Assembly (NCBI RefSeq): GCF_035573695.1
Contig: NZ_CP121694.1
Span: 720,501-784,500, forward strand
Length of the DNA: 64,000 nt
Origin: Metallumcola ferriviriculae
GTDB lineage: Bacteria > Bacillota > JADQBR01
Reading direction: 5' to 3'
Under the pieces are notes generated by a model. The model was not told where the DNA came from. It searched no databases and saw only the letters and a program-made list of their open reading frames with translations. Each line of letters opens with the position of its first letter. The stretch's first letter is position 1. Position numbers and translations under genes: made by a program. Below, in pieces: positions 49,551 through 57,018 of the stretch.

Positions 49551-50886
49551 ATACCAGGTCTATGCAACAGACTATATCCTCTCCCATCCCGTTGCAGCAG
49601 TTCTGCTTGATATGGGGCTTGGTAAGAGCGTTATCACGCTGACTGCTATTTTTGACTTGACACTGGACAGCTTTCTCGTCCGTAAGGTGTTGGTCATTGC
49701 CCCACTTAGAGTAGCAAGGGATACCTGGCCAGCCGAGATTGAAAAATGGGATCATTTGCAGGGCTTGACATACAAGGTCGCTGTGGGCTCGGAAAAGCAA
49801 AGGAAATCAGCTCTCCTACAGAAAGCACAGGTGTATATAATCAACCGGGAGAATGTTGAGTGGCTCGTTCACCGAAGCGGCATTCCCTTTGACTTTGACA
49901 TGGTGGCCATCGATGAGTTGTCTTCCTTCAAATCCCACCAGGCTAAGCGGTTTAAGAGCTTGCTGAAAGTCAGGCCCAAAGTAAAAAGGATTGTAGGCTT
50001 GACCGGCACGCCTTCCTCAAATGGACTAATGGATTTGTGGTCAGAGTATCGGCTCTTGGATATAGGGCAGCGGTTAGGAAGATTTATCGGTAAATACCGC
50101 GATAACTACTTTGTGCCGGATAAGCGTAACCAACAAGTGGTGTTTTCCTATAAGCCAAGACCTGGAGCAGAAGAAGCAATCTATCAGCTGATTTCTGACA
50201 TTACCATCAGTATGAAGGGTTCTGATTATCTCAAACTGCCGGAACTGCTACTAAACGAAGTGCCTGTCCGGCTATCGGAAAAGGAAATGGAAACTGTCAA
50301 AACCCTAAAACGAGACCTTATTGCTACAATCAAAGGCGAAGAAATCACAGCATCAAACGCAGCTGGGCTATCCGGCAAACTTTTGCAGATGGCAAATGGT
50401 GCCGTGTATGACGATGATGGTGCGGTGATACACATTCACGACCGTAAGCTAGACGCTTTGGAGGATCTAATCGAAGCAGCCAATGGAAAGCCTGTCCTAA
50501 TAGCCTATTGGTTTAAGCACGATATTGCCCGAATCAAAAAGCGGTTTGCAGTGGAAACACTGGACAGTTCTGATTCCATCAAACGGTGGAACAGCGGTGA
50601 AATCCCCATTGCAGCAGTCCACCCCGCTTCGGCCGGACATGGATTGAACCTGCAAACTGGCGGATCCACCCTTGTTTGGTTCGGTTTGACATGGAGCCTG
50701 GAACTTTATCAGCAGACCAATGCCAGGCTTTGGCGGCAAGGACAAAAGGACACTGTAGTCATTCACCATCTTATAGCTAAAGAAACGATAGACGAGCGAG
50801 TGATGAAAGCTCTGAAAGATAAGGACAATACACAAGCCGCACTCATCGATGCGGTCAAGGCTACATTCAAAGGGGGATTGATGTAA
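49531..50886 (+). CDS. SNF2-type helicase
   Basis: A 451-residue SF2/SNF2-like ATPase: RPHEYQVYATDYIL, Walker A LLDMGLGKSVITL, VLVIAPLRVARDTW, a DEAH-like VAIDELSSFKS, GLTGTPSSNGLMDLW, and late motifs HPASAGHGLNLQTGGSTLVWF and QQTNARLWRQGQ. ATG 49531 follows GGAGGG by 7 bases. It likely assists phage replication or recombination with the VRR-NUC nuclease. Confidence 0.9.
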   Translation: MKYRPHEYQVYATDYILSHPVAAVLLDMGLGKSVITLTAIFDLTLDSFLVRKVLVIAPLRVARDTWPAEIEKWDHLQGLTYKVAVGSEKQRKSALLQKAQVYIINRENVEWLVHRSGIPFDFDMVAIDELSSFKSHQAKRFKSLLKVRPKVKRIVGLTGTPSSNGLMDLWSEYRLLDIGQRLGRFIGKYRDNYFVPDKRNQQVVFSYKPRPGAEEAIYQLISDITISMKGSDYLKLPELLLNEVPVRLSEKEMETVKTLKRDLIATIKGEEITASNAAGLSGKLLQMANGAVYDDDGAVIHIHDRKLDALEDLIEAANGKPVLIAYWFKHDIARIKKRFAVETLDSSDSIKRWNSGEIPIAAVHPASAGHGLNLQTGGSTLVWFGLTWSLELYQQTNARLWRQGQKDTVVIHHLIAKETIDERVMKALKDKDNTQAALIDAVKATFKGGLM

Positions 50887-51320
50887 TGAACGCAAAGGAA
50901 TATTTATCCCAGGCCTTTCACCTAGACCAGAGAATTAATAGTAAACTTGAGCAGGTGGCTAACCTAAGAGAACTTTCTAGCAAAGCCACTGCTACCATTC
51001 ATGCCGAGCGAGTAAGCGGTACAAAGAACAGAAGTCCCATGGAAAATGCCGTTGTTAAGTTGGTAGATCTTGAGCATGAGATTGATAGAGATATTGATAA
51101 GCTGGTGGATTTAAAACGGGACATCATTAATGTTATTAATTCAGTGAAGCAACCCGAGTATCATCTTTTGCTGGAACTTAGGTATTTGAATTACAAGACT
51201 TGGGAAGAAATTGCAGAGCACATGAACTACGGTTGGCGTAATGTCCACTATATTCATGCAAAAGCATTAAAAAAAGTAAAACTGGACATTTCTTTGCATT
51301 GTTTTGCACAGTCACCCTAA
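50886..51320 (+). CDS. DUF1492/ArpU-like phage late regulator
   Basis: A 144-residue protein with an N-terminal coiled coil (RINSKLEQVANLRELSSKA) and a C-terminal sigma region 4-like helix-turn-helix (HLLLELRYLNYKTWEEIAEHMNYGWRNVHYIHAKALKKV, in two halves). DUF1492/ArpU/RinA-type proteins switch on late phage genes. Its position is exactly at the early/late border. It overlaps the helicase stop by one base. Confidence 0.8.
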   Translation: MNAKEYLSQAFHLDQRINSKLEQVANLRELSSKATATIHAERVSGTKNRSPMENAVVKLVDLEHEIDRDIDKLVDLKRDIINVINSVKQPEYHLLLELRYLNYKTWEEIAEHMNYGWRNVHYIHAKALKKVKLDISLHCFAQSP

Positions 51321-51328
51321 GATATAAT
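51293..51328 (+). promoter_or_regulatory. Candidate late promoter with TTTGCA repeats
   Basis: TTTGCATTG (51293) and TTTGCACAG (51303) are spaced exactly 10 bases apart, 12 bases upstream of a consensus TATAAT (51323-51328). No good -35 box is present, as in activator-dependent promoters. It overlaps the end of the late-regulator gene. Confidence 0.45.
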
Positions 51329-51357
51329 ATAAACTGTACAAGAAGCATATAACGCAG

Positions 51358-51391
51358 GCCCTTGGAGGATGTTCCTTCCAGGGCTTTCTTT
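51358..51391 (+). terminator. Terminator at the early/late border
   Basis: GCCCTTGGA (51358-51366) pairs with TCCAGGGC (51377-51384) with one bulge, followed by TTTCTTT. It lies downstream of the candidate late promoter, so late transcription may need antitermination or may read through. Confidence 0.7.
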
Positions 51392-51424
51392 ATGCACACT
51401 TTGATAAGTATGGAGTTGACATAG

Positions 51425-51778
51425 ATGCCAATGAAACCCAAGAAGCCTTGTAAACATCCGGGCTGTCCTTTACTCGCTGACGAAACCTATTGCGAATTTC
51501 ATGTGCGGCTGCATCAAGGTGACAGACCAAGTGCCAGAGAGCGTGGCTATGGCAATCGCTGGAGGAAAGCCAGTAAGAGGTTTTTAAAAGTTAATCCCCT
51601 CTGCAAGTACTGTGAAAAGGAGGGAAAGCTTACCCCTGCTACGGTAGTGGACCACATACAACCGCATCGGGGAGATAAGACTCTCTTTTGGGATGAAAAT
51701 AACTGGCAGCCTTTATGTAAGAAATGTCATGATCGGAAGACGATGACAGAGGATCGACACCCAAGGTATAGCTACTAG
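51425..51778 (+). CDS. Phage HNH endonuclease
   Basis: A 117-residue HNH nuclease: zinc cysteines in CKHPGCPLL, CEFH, CKYCEKEG and CKKCHD, and the catalytic core VVDHIQPHRGD, WDENNWQPLCKKCHDRKT. In HK97-type phages this protein lies beside the terminase genes and helps DNA packaging at cos. Here a probable cos region follows further downstream, with one extra gene between. The start ATG 51425 lacks a strong ribosome binding site, so it may begin with the second ATG (51431). Confidence 0.9.
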   Translation: MPMKPKKPCKHPGCPLLADETYCEFHVRLHQGDRPSARERGYGNRWRKASKRFLKVNPLCKYCEKEGKLTPATVVDHIQPHRGDKTLFWDENNWQPLCKKCHDRKTMTEDRHPRYSY

Positions 51779-51845
51779 GCATACCAAATAAAGGTAAGAT
51801 ATGCTAGTATTTAAGTAAGGTATTTTACAGTGGGGGAATTAAAGC

Positions 51846-52388
51846 ATGGATATGGCGAAGGCCTTAGAAGCTATTGAAAGAGTAGAACCGGGGTTAGAAA
51901 AGTATTTACAAATAATGAAATTGCTGCATAAGGTTGATGTCTCAAAAGACACGCAGTTTCGGAAAAAGTATAATGGCTTTTACCGCATGCGCCAAAGAAA
52001 GGCGGAATTTTATAAAGAGTACTATCTGTACATGGAAAGGAATAAATCCAGGGAAGTTACTTTCTCTGAAGTGCTTAAACATTTCTACAACAAATTTGAA
52101 AGAATAGAGGCATCTTTTTCTAGCAAGTTAGCAGCAACAATAAATCCCCAATTGCCTGTCTGGGACACATTTGTCCTGCAAAACATCGGTTTTAAAAAAC
52201 CAGCTTATTCAAGTAAGAATCGACTTGAAAAGACTATCGATATCTACAGCAGGATTAAACATTGGTATGAAGCGTTTATGGTGACTGCTGATGCAGAAAG
52301 ACTAATCGAACTCTTTGACAACCGATACAAGGACGTTAACGTAAGTGATATCAAAAAAGTAGATTTAGTTTTATGGCAAATGCGTTGA
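51846..52388 (+). CDS. Unknown 180-residue protein between HNH and cos
   Basis: I do not recognise this protein. It is helical and basic (FYRMRQRKAEFYKEYYLYMERN), with a more conserved-looking centre (SSKLAATINPQLPVWDTFVLQNIG). GGGGG precedes ATG 51846. It sits between the HNH nuclease and the presumed cos region, where extra cargo genes are often found; it could be a defence or superinfection gene, but nothing in the sequence proves this. Confidence 0.6.
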   Translation: MDMAKALEAIERVEPGLEKYLQIMKLLHKVDVSKDTQFRKKYNGFYRMRQRKAEFYKEYYLYMERNKSREVTFSEVLKHFYNKFERIEASFSSKLAATINPQLPVWDTFVLQNIGFKKPAYSSKNRLEKTIDIYSRIKHWYEAFMVTADAERLIELFDNRYKDVNVSDIKKVDLVLWQMR

Positions 52389-52397
52389 AGATTTACC

Positions 52398-52476
52398 GAC
52401 CCCCCAGGAGGCCTGAAATCCCTACAACCCTTGACCTGGGGACCGTCCGCCCCCTTCGCGTAAATTTTCGCGGAAT
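52398..52476. other. Probable cos/packaging region
   Basis: A GC-rich, C- and G-tract-bearing stretch: GACCCCCCAGGAGGCC, then CTACAACCCTTGACC, GGGGACCGTCCGCCCCC and CGCG-TAAATTTT-CGCG. It looks non-coding and differs sharply from its AT-rich surroundings. I recall similar sequence between HNH and small terminase genes in many HK97-type phages, where cos lies. The assignment is inferred, not shown. Confidence 0.45.
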
Positions 52477-52631
52477 TTAATAAGGGGGGTTATCCTTTAG
52501 ATGGTGAAAGAGTTATAAAATTCAGTAGCGATAAGACTTTACGACCTCTTGGAATTTGCGATGAGGTTATAAATAAGTTAAATGTATTTGGCTATTATTT
52601 TGCGGTTGAAGTAACGGTGCCATTGGAATAA
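52461..52631 (+). pseudogene. Possible gene fragment without a start
   Basis: An open frame ends at 52631 and reads GGYPLDGERVIKFSSD and then LRPLGICDEVINKLNVFGYY in good coding style, but no ATG, GTG or TTG lies at its 5' end, where a stop codon closes the frame just before 52461. It looks like the C-terminal remnant of a displaced gene. The nearby ATG at 52501 after GGGGGG is in another frame and gives only five codons. Confidence 0.35.
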
Positions 52632-52712
52632 GCTGTAGTACATGGTTTATATGCAGTAGTTAATTTTGCAAAAAGTTTTTTAATTACTTTGAAGCTCCAA
52701 AATTGCCTGGAC

Positions 52713-53231
52713 TTATTTTGTTTTATGTGAACTGGAGTTACGGCTAAAAACCTTTGTAAAATAATCAATTCTAGTTTCGATATTTTTTTGTTCTTTTTCC
52801 TTATGGTTTAACTTTTCTTTTTGTAAATTTTCCTTTCTGATGACAATATCTTTTTCAAGATCCTCAACTTGGGATAGAATCTCAATGCACCAGGGACCTT
52901 GATGAATCCAATTTAAATTACTACTAAACTCTCTATTTTCTTTATCATCATACGTCCGACCATCAAGTAAATTAAACTCAATAGGAGCCTTATAAACAAC
53001 TAGACACGCATTTCCATTTAATAAAGTAATTGTTATATCTACTATAGTTTCGTCTCCATTAGTACCTCCTTGCTCACAAAACCGTTTCATTATTTCAGCG
53101 TTTTCAAGTTTAAGTGCAATGGTTTTCCAGTGGTCATGCAAGGTATATTCACAATTGCTAATCTTATGTATTAAAGCATTGTTTAAAAGATCATTAAGTC
53201 TTTTTGCAGATAACTTCGATCTAAAAAACAT
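52713..53231 (-). CDS. Unknown leftward protein with C-terminal coiled coil
   Basis: A protein of about 172 residues, not recognised. The first 125 residues are mixed alpha/beta (TIVDITITLLNGNACLVVYK and WIHQGPWCIEILSQ), and the rest is a lysine- and glutamate-rich helix likely to be a coiled coil. GGAGGTG lies about 12 bases before the chosen ATG; an upstream start is also possible. It runs against the phage late genes, which is typical of an independently expressed lysogenic cargo gene. Confidence 0.6.
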   Translation of the reverse strand: MFFRSKLSAKRLNDLLNNALIHKISNCEYTLHDHWKTIALKLENAEIMKRFCEQGGTNGDETIVDITITLLNGNACLVVYKAPIEFNLLDGRTYDDKENREFSSNLNWIHQGPWCIEILSQVEDLEKDIVIRKENLQKEKLNHKEKEQKNIETRIDYFTKVFSRNSSSHKTK

Positions 53232-53446
53232 ACTGGATTCAACACCTCCTTCTATTTGTTTAATCGTATGCCAAATCATACAACTTTTATGACATAATGT
53301 ATAACTGGTAAAAATCTTTTCTTTACGAAATCAAGGGCATAACTAATTAATTTATAATAATATTATTTAAGGTCGATTATATCGAAAGTACTGCACATAA
53401 TGTAAAAACTGTGCCACTACAGCTGCAAATTTAGATTAAACGAAAG
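53232..53446. other. AT-rich divergent intergenic stretch
   Basis: It carries the promoter of the leftward gene and probably the start of rightward transcription. Nothing more specific was recognised. The gap to the next gene, including the terminator at 53447-53490, is 302 bases. Confidence 0.4.
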
Positions 53447-53490
53447 AACGTTTTAAGAAGCTGATATAGAGCTATCTAAGACGTTTTTTT
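53447..53490 (+). terminator. Terminator before the ParB-methyltransferase cargo
   Basis: AACGTTTTA (53447-53455) and TAAGACGTT (53477-53485) form the outer stem with one G-U pair, an AGCT/AGCT inner stem and a trailing T run. Confidence 0.6.
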
Positions 53491-53533
53491 GTTGCCATTT
53501 TGAACACAGCACACGAAGAAAGGAGTGCGAGAG

Positions 53534-53971
53534 ATGACGGAAGTGGAAAAGCAGCAAATTCATGACCTCCGGCTTAAAGGGGTTGGATATAAGGCCATTG
53601 CTGCAGTGCTAGGGAAGTCCCGAGATAGCGTTCGTGGCTATTGTAAAAGAAATGGCCTCGATGGGGATTCGAGAGTTGTAGCACTTAACGTTAAAGAAAA
53701 AATTAAAAATCATCTCCTCTGCTCCTATTGTGGCAAACCTATTAAACAAAAAGGACGCGGAAGGGTGCGGAAGTTTTGCTCGGAATTTTGCCGGCGGAAA
53801 TGGTGGAGAGAAAATCCCCAAGCAAGGAACAAAAAGGACACAGCAACCTATCAATATACTTGCCCGCATTGCGGCAAGGAGTTTAGCTGCTACGGGAACA
53901 AGAAACGAAAGTATTGTTGCCATGACTGCTATATCAAATCAAGATTTTGGAGTGAAGAAGATGGAATTTAA
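53534..53971 (+). CDS. HTH plus zinc-finger phage protein
   Basis: A 145-residue protein with an N-terminal helix-turn-helix of resolvase/sigma style (QIHDLRLKGVGYKAIAAVLG, then RDSVRGYCKRNGL) and two zinc ribbons: CSYCGKPIKQKGRG...FCSEFCRRKW and CPHCGKEFSCYGNKKRKYCCHDC. It is probably DNA-binding. ATG 53534 follows AAAGGAG. It overlaps the methyltransferase gene by 11 bases, and the two are frequently found together, so a joint role is likely. Confidence 0.75.
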   Translation: MTEVEKQQIHDLRLKGVGYKAIAAVLGKSRDSVRGYCKRNGLDGDSRVVALNVKEKIKNHLLCSYCGKPIKQKGRGRVRKFCSEFCRRKWWRENPQARNKKDTATYQYTCPHCGKEFSCYGNKKRKYCCHDCYIKSRFWSEEDGI

Positions 53972-55190
53972 AAAACTAAAAATAGATGATATGATTCCCG
54001 CTGGTTACAACCCAAGGAAAAAACTTAAGCCGGGTGACAGCGAGTTTGAAAAGATTAAGAACAGCATAACTGAATTCGGTTATGTTGATCCCATTATAGT
54101 TAATAGGGATATGACGGTGATTGGTGGACATCAACGGATTACCGTTTTAAAGGAATTGGGTTATACAGAGATTGATTGTGTGGTAATCGACATTGATAAA
54201 ACAAAGGAAAAAGCTCTGAATGTGGCCTTAAATAAAATTAGTGGCGAGTGGAATAAAGAGCTGCTGGCTGATCTGATTAAGGATTTGCAGTCTCTGGATT
54301 ATGACGTTTCCTTCACCGGTTTTGACCCACCGGAAATTGATCAGCTTTTCAATGAGATCCACGATAAAGAGATTGAGGAAGACGACTTTGACGTAGATGA
54401 GGAGTTGGCCGAACCGGCGATAACAAAAAAGGGTGATGTGTGGTTGCTTGGAAGGCACCGACTTGTGTGTGGGGATAGTACCGACTCAGAGATTCACCGG
54501 GTGCTTATGAATGGGCAGAAAGCCAACCTGGTAGTAACGGACCCGCCATATAATGTGAATTACTCTGCCCAAGCCGGCAATATTAAGAACGATAACATGA
54601 GGGGTGAAGAGTTTTACAAATTTTTGCTTAAAGCCTTCACCAACGTAGCTGCTTATATGGAAAAGGATGCATCCATCTATGTTTTCCACGCGGATACCGA
54701 AGGCTATAACTTTAGAAAGGCCTTCAAAGATGCAGGCTTTTACTTATCCGGTGTTTGTATCTGGGCCAAGCAGAGTCTTGTTCTTGGCAGGAGCCCGTAC
54801 CAATGGAAACACGAACCTATTCTTTTCGGATGGCTAAAAGAGGGTAAGCATAACTGGTATACCGACAGAAAACAGAGTACCATCTGGAACTTTGATAGGC
54901 CGTCAAAGAATGAACTTCATCCGACTATGAAACCGGTGGCTCTTTGCGCCTATCCAATCCAAAACAGCAGCATGAGCAATTGCATTGTCCTTGACCCTTT
55001 CGGTGGTAGCGGCTCTACCCTTATTGCCTGTGAACAAACAAACCGAATTTGTTATACGGTAGAGCTGGATGAAAAATACACCGATGTCATTGTAAAGAGA
55101 TTTATTGAGCAAGCCGGTTCAGATGCTGGGGTCTTTCTTGAACGAGATGGTAAAAAAATATCTTATAAAGATGTACCAAAACCAGAATAA
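53961..55190 (+). CDS. ParB-domain DNA methyltransferase
   Basis: A 409-residue fusion. Residues 1-130 are a ParB/Srx-like nuclease-fold domain (MIPAGYNPRKK, YVDPIIVNRDMTVIGGHQR, LNKISGEWN). The rest is an amino-DNA methyltransferase with VVTDPPYNVNYS first and VLDPFGGSGSTLIACEQ later, i.e. beta-class order. It could be N6-adenine or N4-cytosine specific. It has no partner nuclease and may protect phage DNA from host restriction or act in gene control. ATG 53961 has GGAG 8 bases upstream; an earlier in-frame start lies inside the zinc-finger gene. Confidence 0.9.
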   Translation: MEFKKLKIDDMIPAGYNPRKKLKPGDSEFEKIKNSITEFGYVDPIIVNRDMTVIGGHQRITVLKELGYTEIDCVVIDIDKTKEKALNVALNKISGEWNKELLADLIKDLQSLDYDVSFTGFDPPEIDQLFNEIHDKEIEEDDFDVDEELAEPAITKKGDVWLLGRHRLVCGDSTDSEIHRVLMNGQKANLVVTDPPYNVNYSAQAGNIKNDNMRGEEFYKFLLKAFTNVAAYMEKDASIYVFHADTEGYNFRKAFKDAGFYLSGVCIWAKQSLVLGRSPYQWKHEPILFGWLKEGKHNWYTDRKQSTIWNFDRPSKNELHPTMKPVALCAYPIQNSSMSNCIVLDPFGGSGSTLIACEQTNRICYTVELDEKYTDVIVKRFIEQAGSDAGVFLERDGKKISYKDVPKPE

Positions 55191-55194
55191 ACCC

Positions 55195-55247
55195 TTGCTA
55201 AATCTTGTGTTTAGAGTGATATATAGAATACCACAAAACACAGGAGG
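55195..55247 (+). promoter_or_regulatory. Leader element, copy 1
   Basis: TTGCTA, then CTTGTGTTT (55204-55212) that can pair with AAACACAGG (55236-55244), whose last GG belongs to the AGGAGG ribosome binding site. The loop holds AGAGTGATATATAGAATACC. A near copy lies at 55611-55664. Confidence 0.6.
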
Positions 55248-55255
55248 TAATGAGA

Positions 55256-55567
55256 ATGAGAGCACTTTTCGGAAGAAAAATGGCAAGCCTTGAAGAACTC
55301 ATGGAGGCTACCAGACAAGCAAAGAAAGAGGGATTTACTGGATCAACTTATGAGGTAACAAAGGAGATTACACTTAACGATTATGCTTTTCAGGAATTCG
55401 TAAAGGACCTGCTTGAAGACCAACCTTGGATTGAGAAAGACGATGGCGGTTCAAATCAAAACGGGGAGATAAGGTGCATCAGGGTGACAAATCTTGATAC
55501 CGGCGAGCGGGTGCTAGTAAACAGCGAAGGTTATGATTACCCAAGGTATACGGCCATTGAAGAATGA
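55256..55567 (+). CDS. Small phage protein after the methyltransferase (DUF6329-like)
   Basis: A 103-residue acidic protein (SLEELMEATRQAKKEG, AFQEFVKDLLEDQPWI, RCIRVTNLDTGERVLVNSEGYDYPRY). I recall similar proteins as DUF6329, of unknown function, common beside ParB-methyltransferases in clostridial phages. ATG 55256 is 8 bases after AGGAGG. It carries its own leader and terminator, so it can be expressed as a single unit. Confidence 0.65.
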   Translation: MRALFGRKMASLEELMEATRQAKKEGFTGSTYEVTKEITLNDYAFQEFVKDLLEDQPWIEKDDGGSNQNGEIRCIRVTNLDTGERVLVNSEGYDYPRYTAIEE

Positions 55568-55572
55568 ACAGA

Positions 55573-55597
55573 AGCGGGCTTAGCGGCCTGCTTTTTT
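55573..55597 (+). terminator. Terminator after the small protein gene
   Basis: AGCGGGC (55573-55579), loop TTAGCG, GCCTGCT (55586-55592), then TTTTT. Confidence 0.85.
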
Positions 55598-55610
55598 GAT
55601 TAGAAACATC

Positions 55611-55664
55611 TTGCTATTTCCTGTGTTTAGAGTGATATATAGACTACCAAAACACACAGGAGGG
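55611..55664 (+). promoter_or_regulatory. Leader element, copy 2
   Basis: TTGCTATTTCCTGTGTTTAG then AGTGATATATAGACTACC, about 90% like copy 1. CCTGTGT (55620-55626) pairs with ACACAGG (55654-55660), again overlapping the GGAGGG ribosome binding site. Confidence 0.6.
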
Positions 55665-55671
55665 ATAAAGA

Positions 55672-56436
55672 ATGGATAGAAAAGAAATGGTGAAAAAGCT
55701 GAGTGAGTTCCTAGGGGTAAAACATAAGTACTTAGGAGCGCCCAGTTTTGCTTATGAAGTTGCGGCAGGAGAAAAGATCTACACCATTGACAGGCAGGGA
55801 ACCATTACAACTGCAGGTGGGAAGATTACAACTTTGGAAGAGATTTTGCAGGCAGAGCAGCCCGAAGAAACGGGTACACCAGAAGGTAATGAAGATAAAC
55901 CAGAACTCATTGGCTTTGACGGTTGTGAAGTCAAACTACCCCTCGAAGGGCACACCGGGGTGACATTACAAAACATCGTGAACATGCTTGCCAGCAAACA
56001 ACACCTCATCATGAAGGCTTTTAAGTTGACGGAGGAATTGTTGGATAAGACCTTTGCAGAGGATTTAAGCTCGAAGGAAATTAGTACGATAGAAGATTTT
56101 AAAACAGCCCTCATGGAACTGGGGCCAGAAAGATGCCAAGGCTTAACTTTTGATTTTGAACAAGAGACCCTTACCTTTAAACTGGCAGCGGAGAACTTGG
56201 ATGCTGATAAGATAGCTGCTTTTCAAGACCTTATAGCATTTATCAACCAAACTGCCCAAAAGCTAAAACGCTCATCTTTTAAACCAACCCAAGATGACAA
56301 TCCCAAGTATGCTTTTAGAACTTGGCTAATTCGGTTGGGGATGAACGGTAAGGAGTATAAAACCACTAGGAAGGTGCTGCTTGTTAACCTTGAGGGCAGC
56401 GGGGCTTTCAGGAAAGTGGATATGAAAGATGAGTAA
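55672..56436 (+). CDS. Phage protein of unknown function ('virulence-related' family)
   Basis: A 254-residue protein. The N-terminal part (EMVKKLSEFLGVKHKYLGAPSFAYEV, in two pieces, and YTIDRQGTI) is a small domain; a variable linker rich in Glu, Pro and Gly follows; the C-terminal domain has FRTWLIRLGMNGKEYK and a basic end. Pipelines label this family 'virulence-related' without experimental support that I know of. GGAGGG precedes the start. It is the second gene with the duplicated leader. Confidence 0.65.
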   Translation: MDRKEMVKKLSEFLGVKHKYLGAPSFAYEVAAGEKIYTIDRQGTITTAGGKITTLEEILQAEQPEETGTPEGNEDKPELIGFDGCEVKLPLEGHTGVTLQNIVNMLASKQHLIMKAFKLTEELLDKTFAEDLSSKEISTIEDFKTALMELGPERCQGLTFDFEQETLTFKLAAENLDADKIAAFQDLIAFINQTAQKLKRSSFKPTQDDNPKYAFRTWLIRLGMNGKEYKTTRKVLLVNLEGSGAFRKVDMKDE

Positions 56437-56476
56437 TACAACCATAAAGTATTAGGGGTTAATTTTACTCGGAATT

Positions 56477-56506
56477 GAGTCTATCAGAAGATAGGCTCTT
56501 TTTCTT
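56477..56506 (+). terminator. Terminator before the terminase genes
   Basis: GAGTCTATC (56477-56485), loop AGAA, GATAGGCTC (56490-56498), then TTTTTCTT. One G-U pair in a 9-bp stem. Confidence 0.8.
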
Positions 56507-56535
56507 ATGGCGGTTTTGGAGAGGAGGTGATACCT

Positions 56536-57018
56536 GTGGCCCAACGTGGAAGAAAACCAAAACCCACCGCAATTAAAGAACTAGAAGGTAACCCTGGAAA
56601 AAGAGAGCTTAATCAGAATGAACCTAAACCGGAAAAGAAAGCGCCAAGATGCCCAACATGGCTGGAACCAGACGCGAAAAAGGAATGGCGTAGGATGGCC
56701 AAGCAACTGGAGCAGCTAGGTATACTTTCAGAAGTTGATATGGCTGCCTTTGCTGGATACTGCCAAGCTTATGCAAGGTGGAAAGAAGCGGAAGAGTTTA
56801 TCACTAAACATGGAACCATTGTTAAAACGCCCTCCGGGTACTGGCAACAAGTGCCCCAGGTATCCATCGCCCAGACCTACTTGAAGATTATGAACCGATT
56901 CTGTGAGCAGTTTGGGTTAACACCTTCTGCCAGAAGCAGACTTGTTACGGATAAGTCCGGTGATGCGGATGATCCGATGGAGCTGGTGCTCTTAAAAGGC
57001 GGTGGTAAGGGTGCATGA
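56536..57018 (+). CDS. terS: Phage terminase small subunit, P27 family
   Basis: A 160-residue protein of the P27 group: RGRKPKPTAIKELEGNPGKRE at the start (quoted up to the Arg) marks the family, followed by PRCPTWLEPDAKKEWRR and SEVDMAAFAGYCQAYARW. Small terminase recognises phage DNA ends and directs the large subunit. GTG 56536 with GAGGAGGTG 6 bases upstream is the start. It overlaps the large-subunit gene by 8 bases, giving coupled translation. Confidence 0.93.
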   Translation: MAQRGRKPKPTAIKELEGNPGKRELNQNEPKPEKKAPRCPTWLEPDAKKEWRRMAKQLEQLGILSEVDMAAFAGYCQAYARWKEAEEFITKHGTIVKTPSGYWQQVPQVSIAQTYLKIMNRFCEQFGLTPSARSRLVTDKSGDADDPMELVLLKGGGKGA

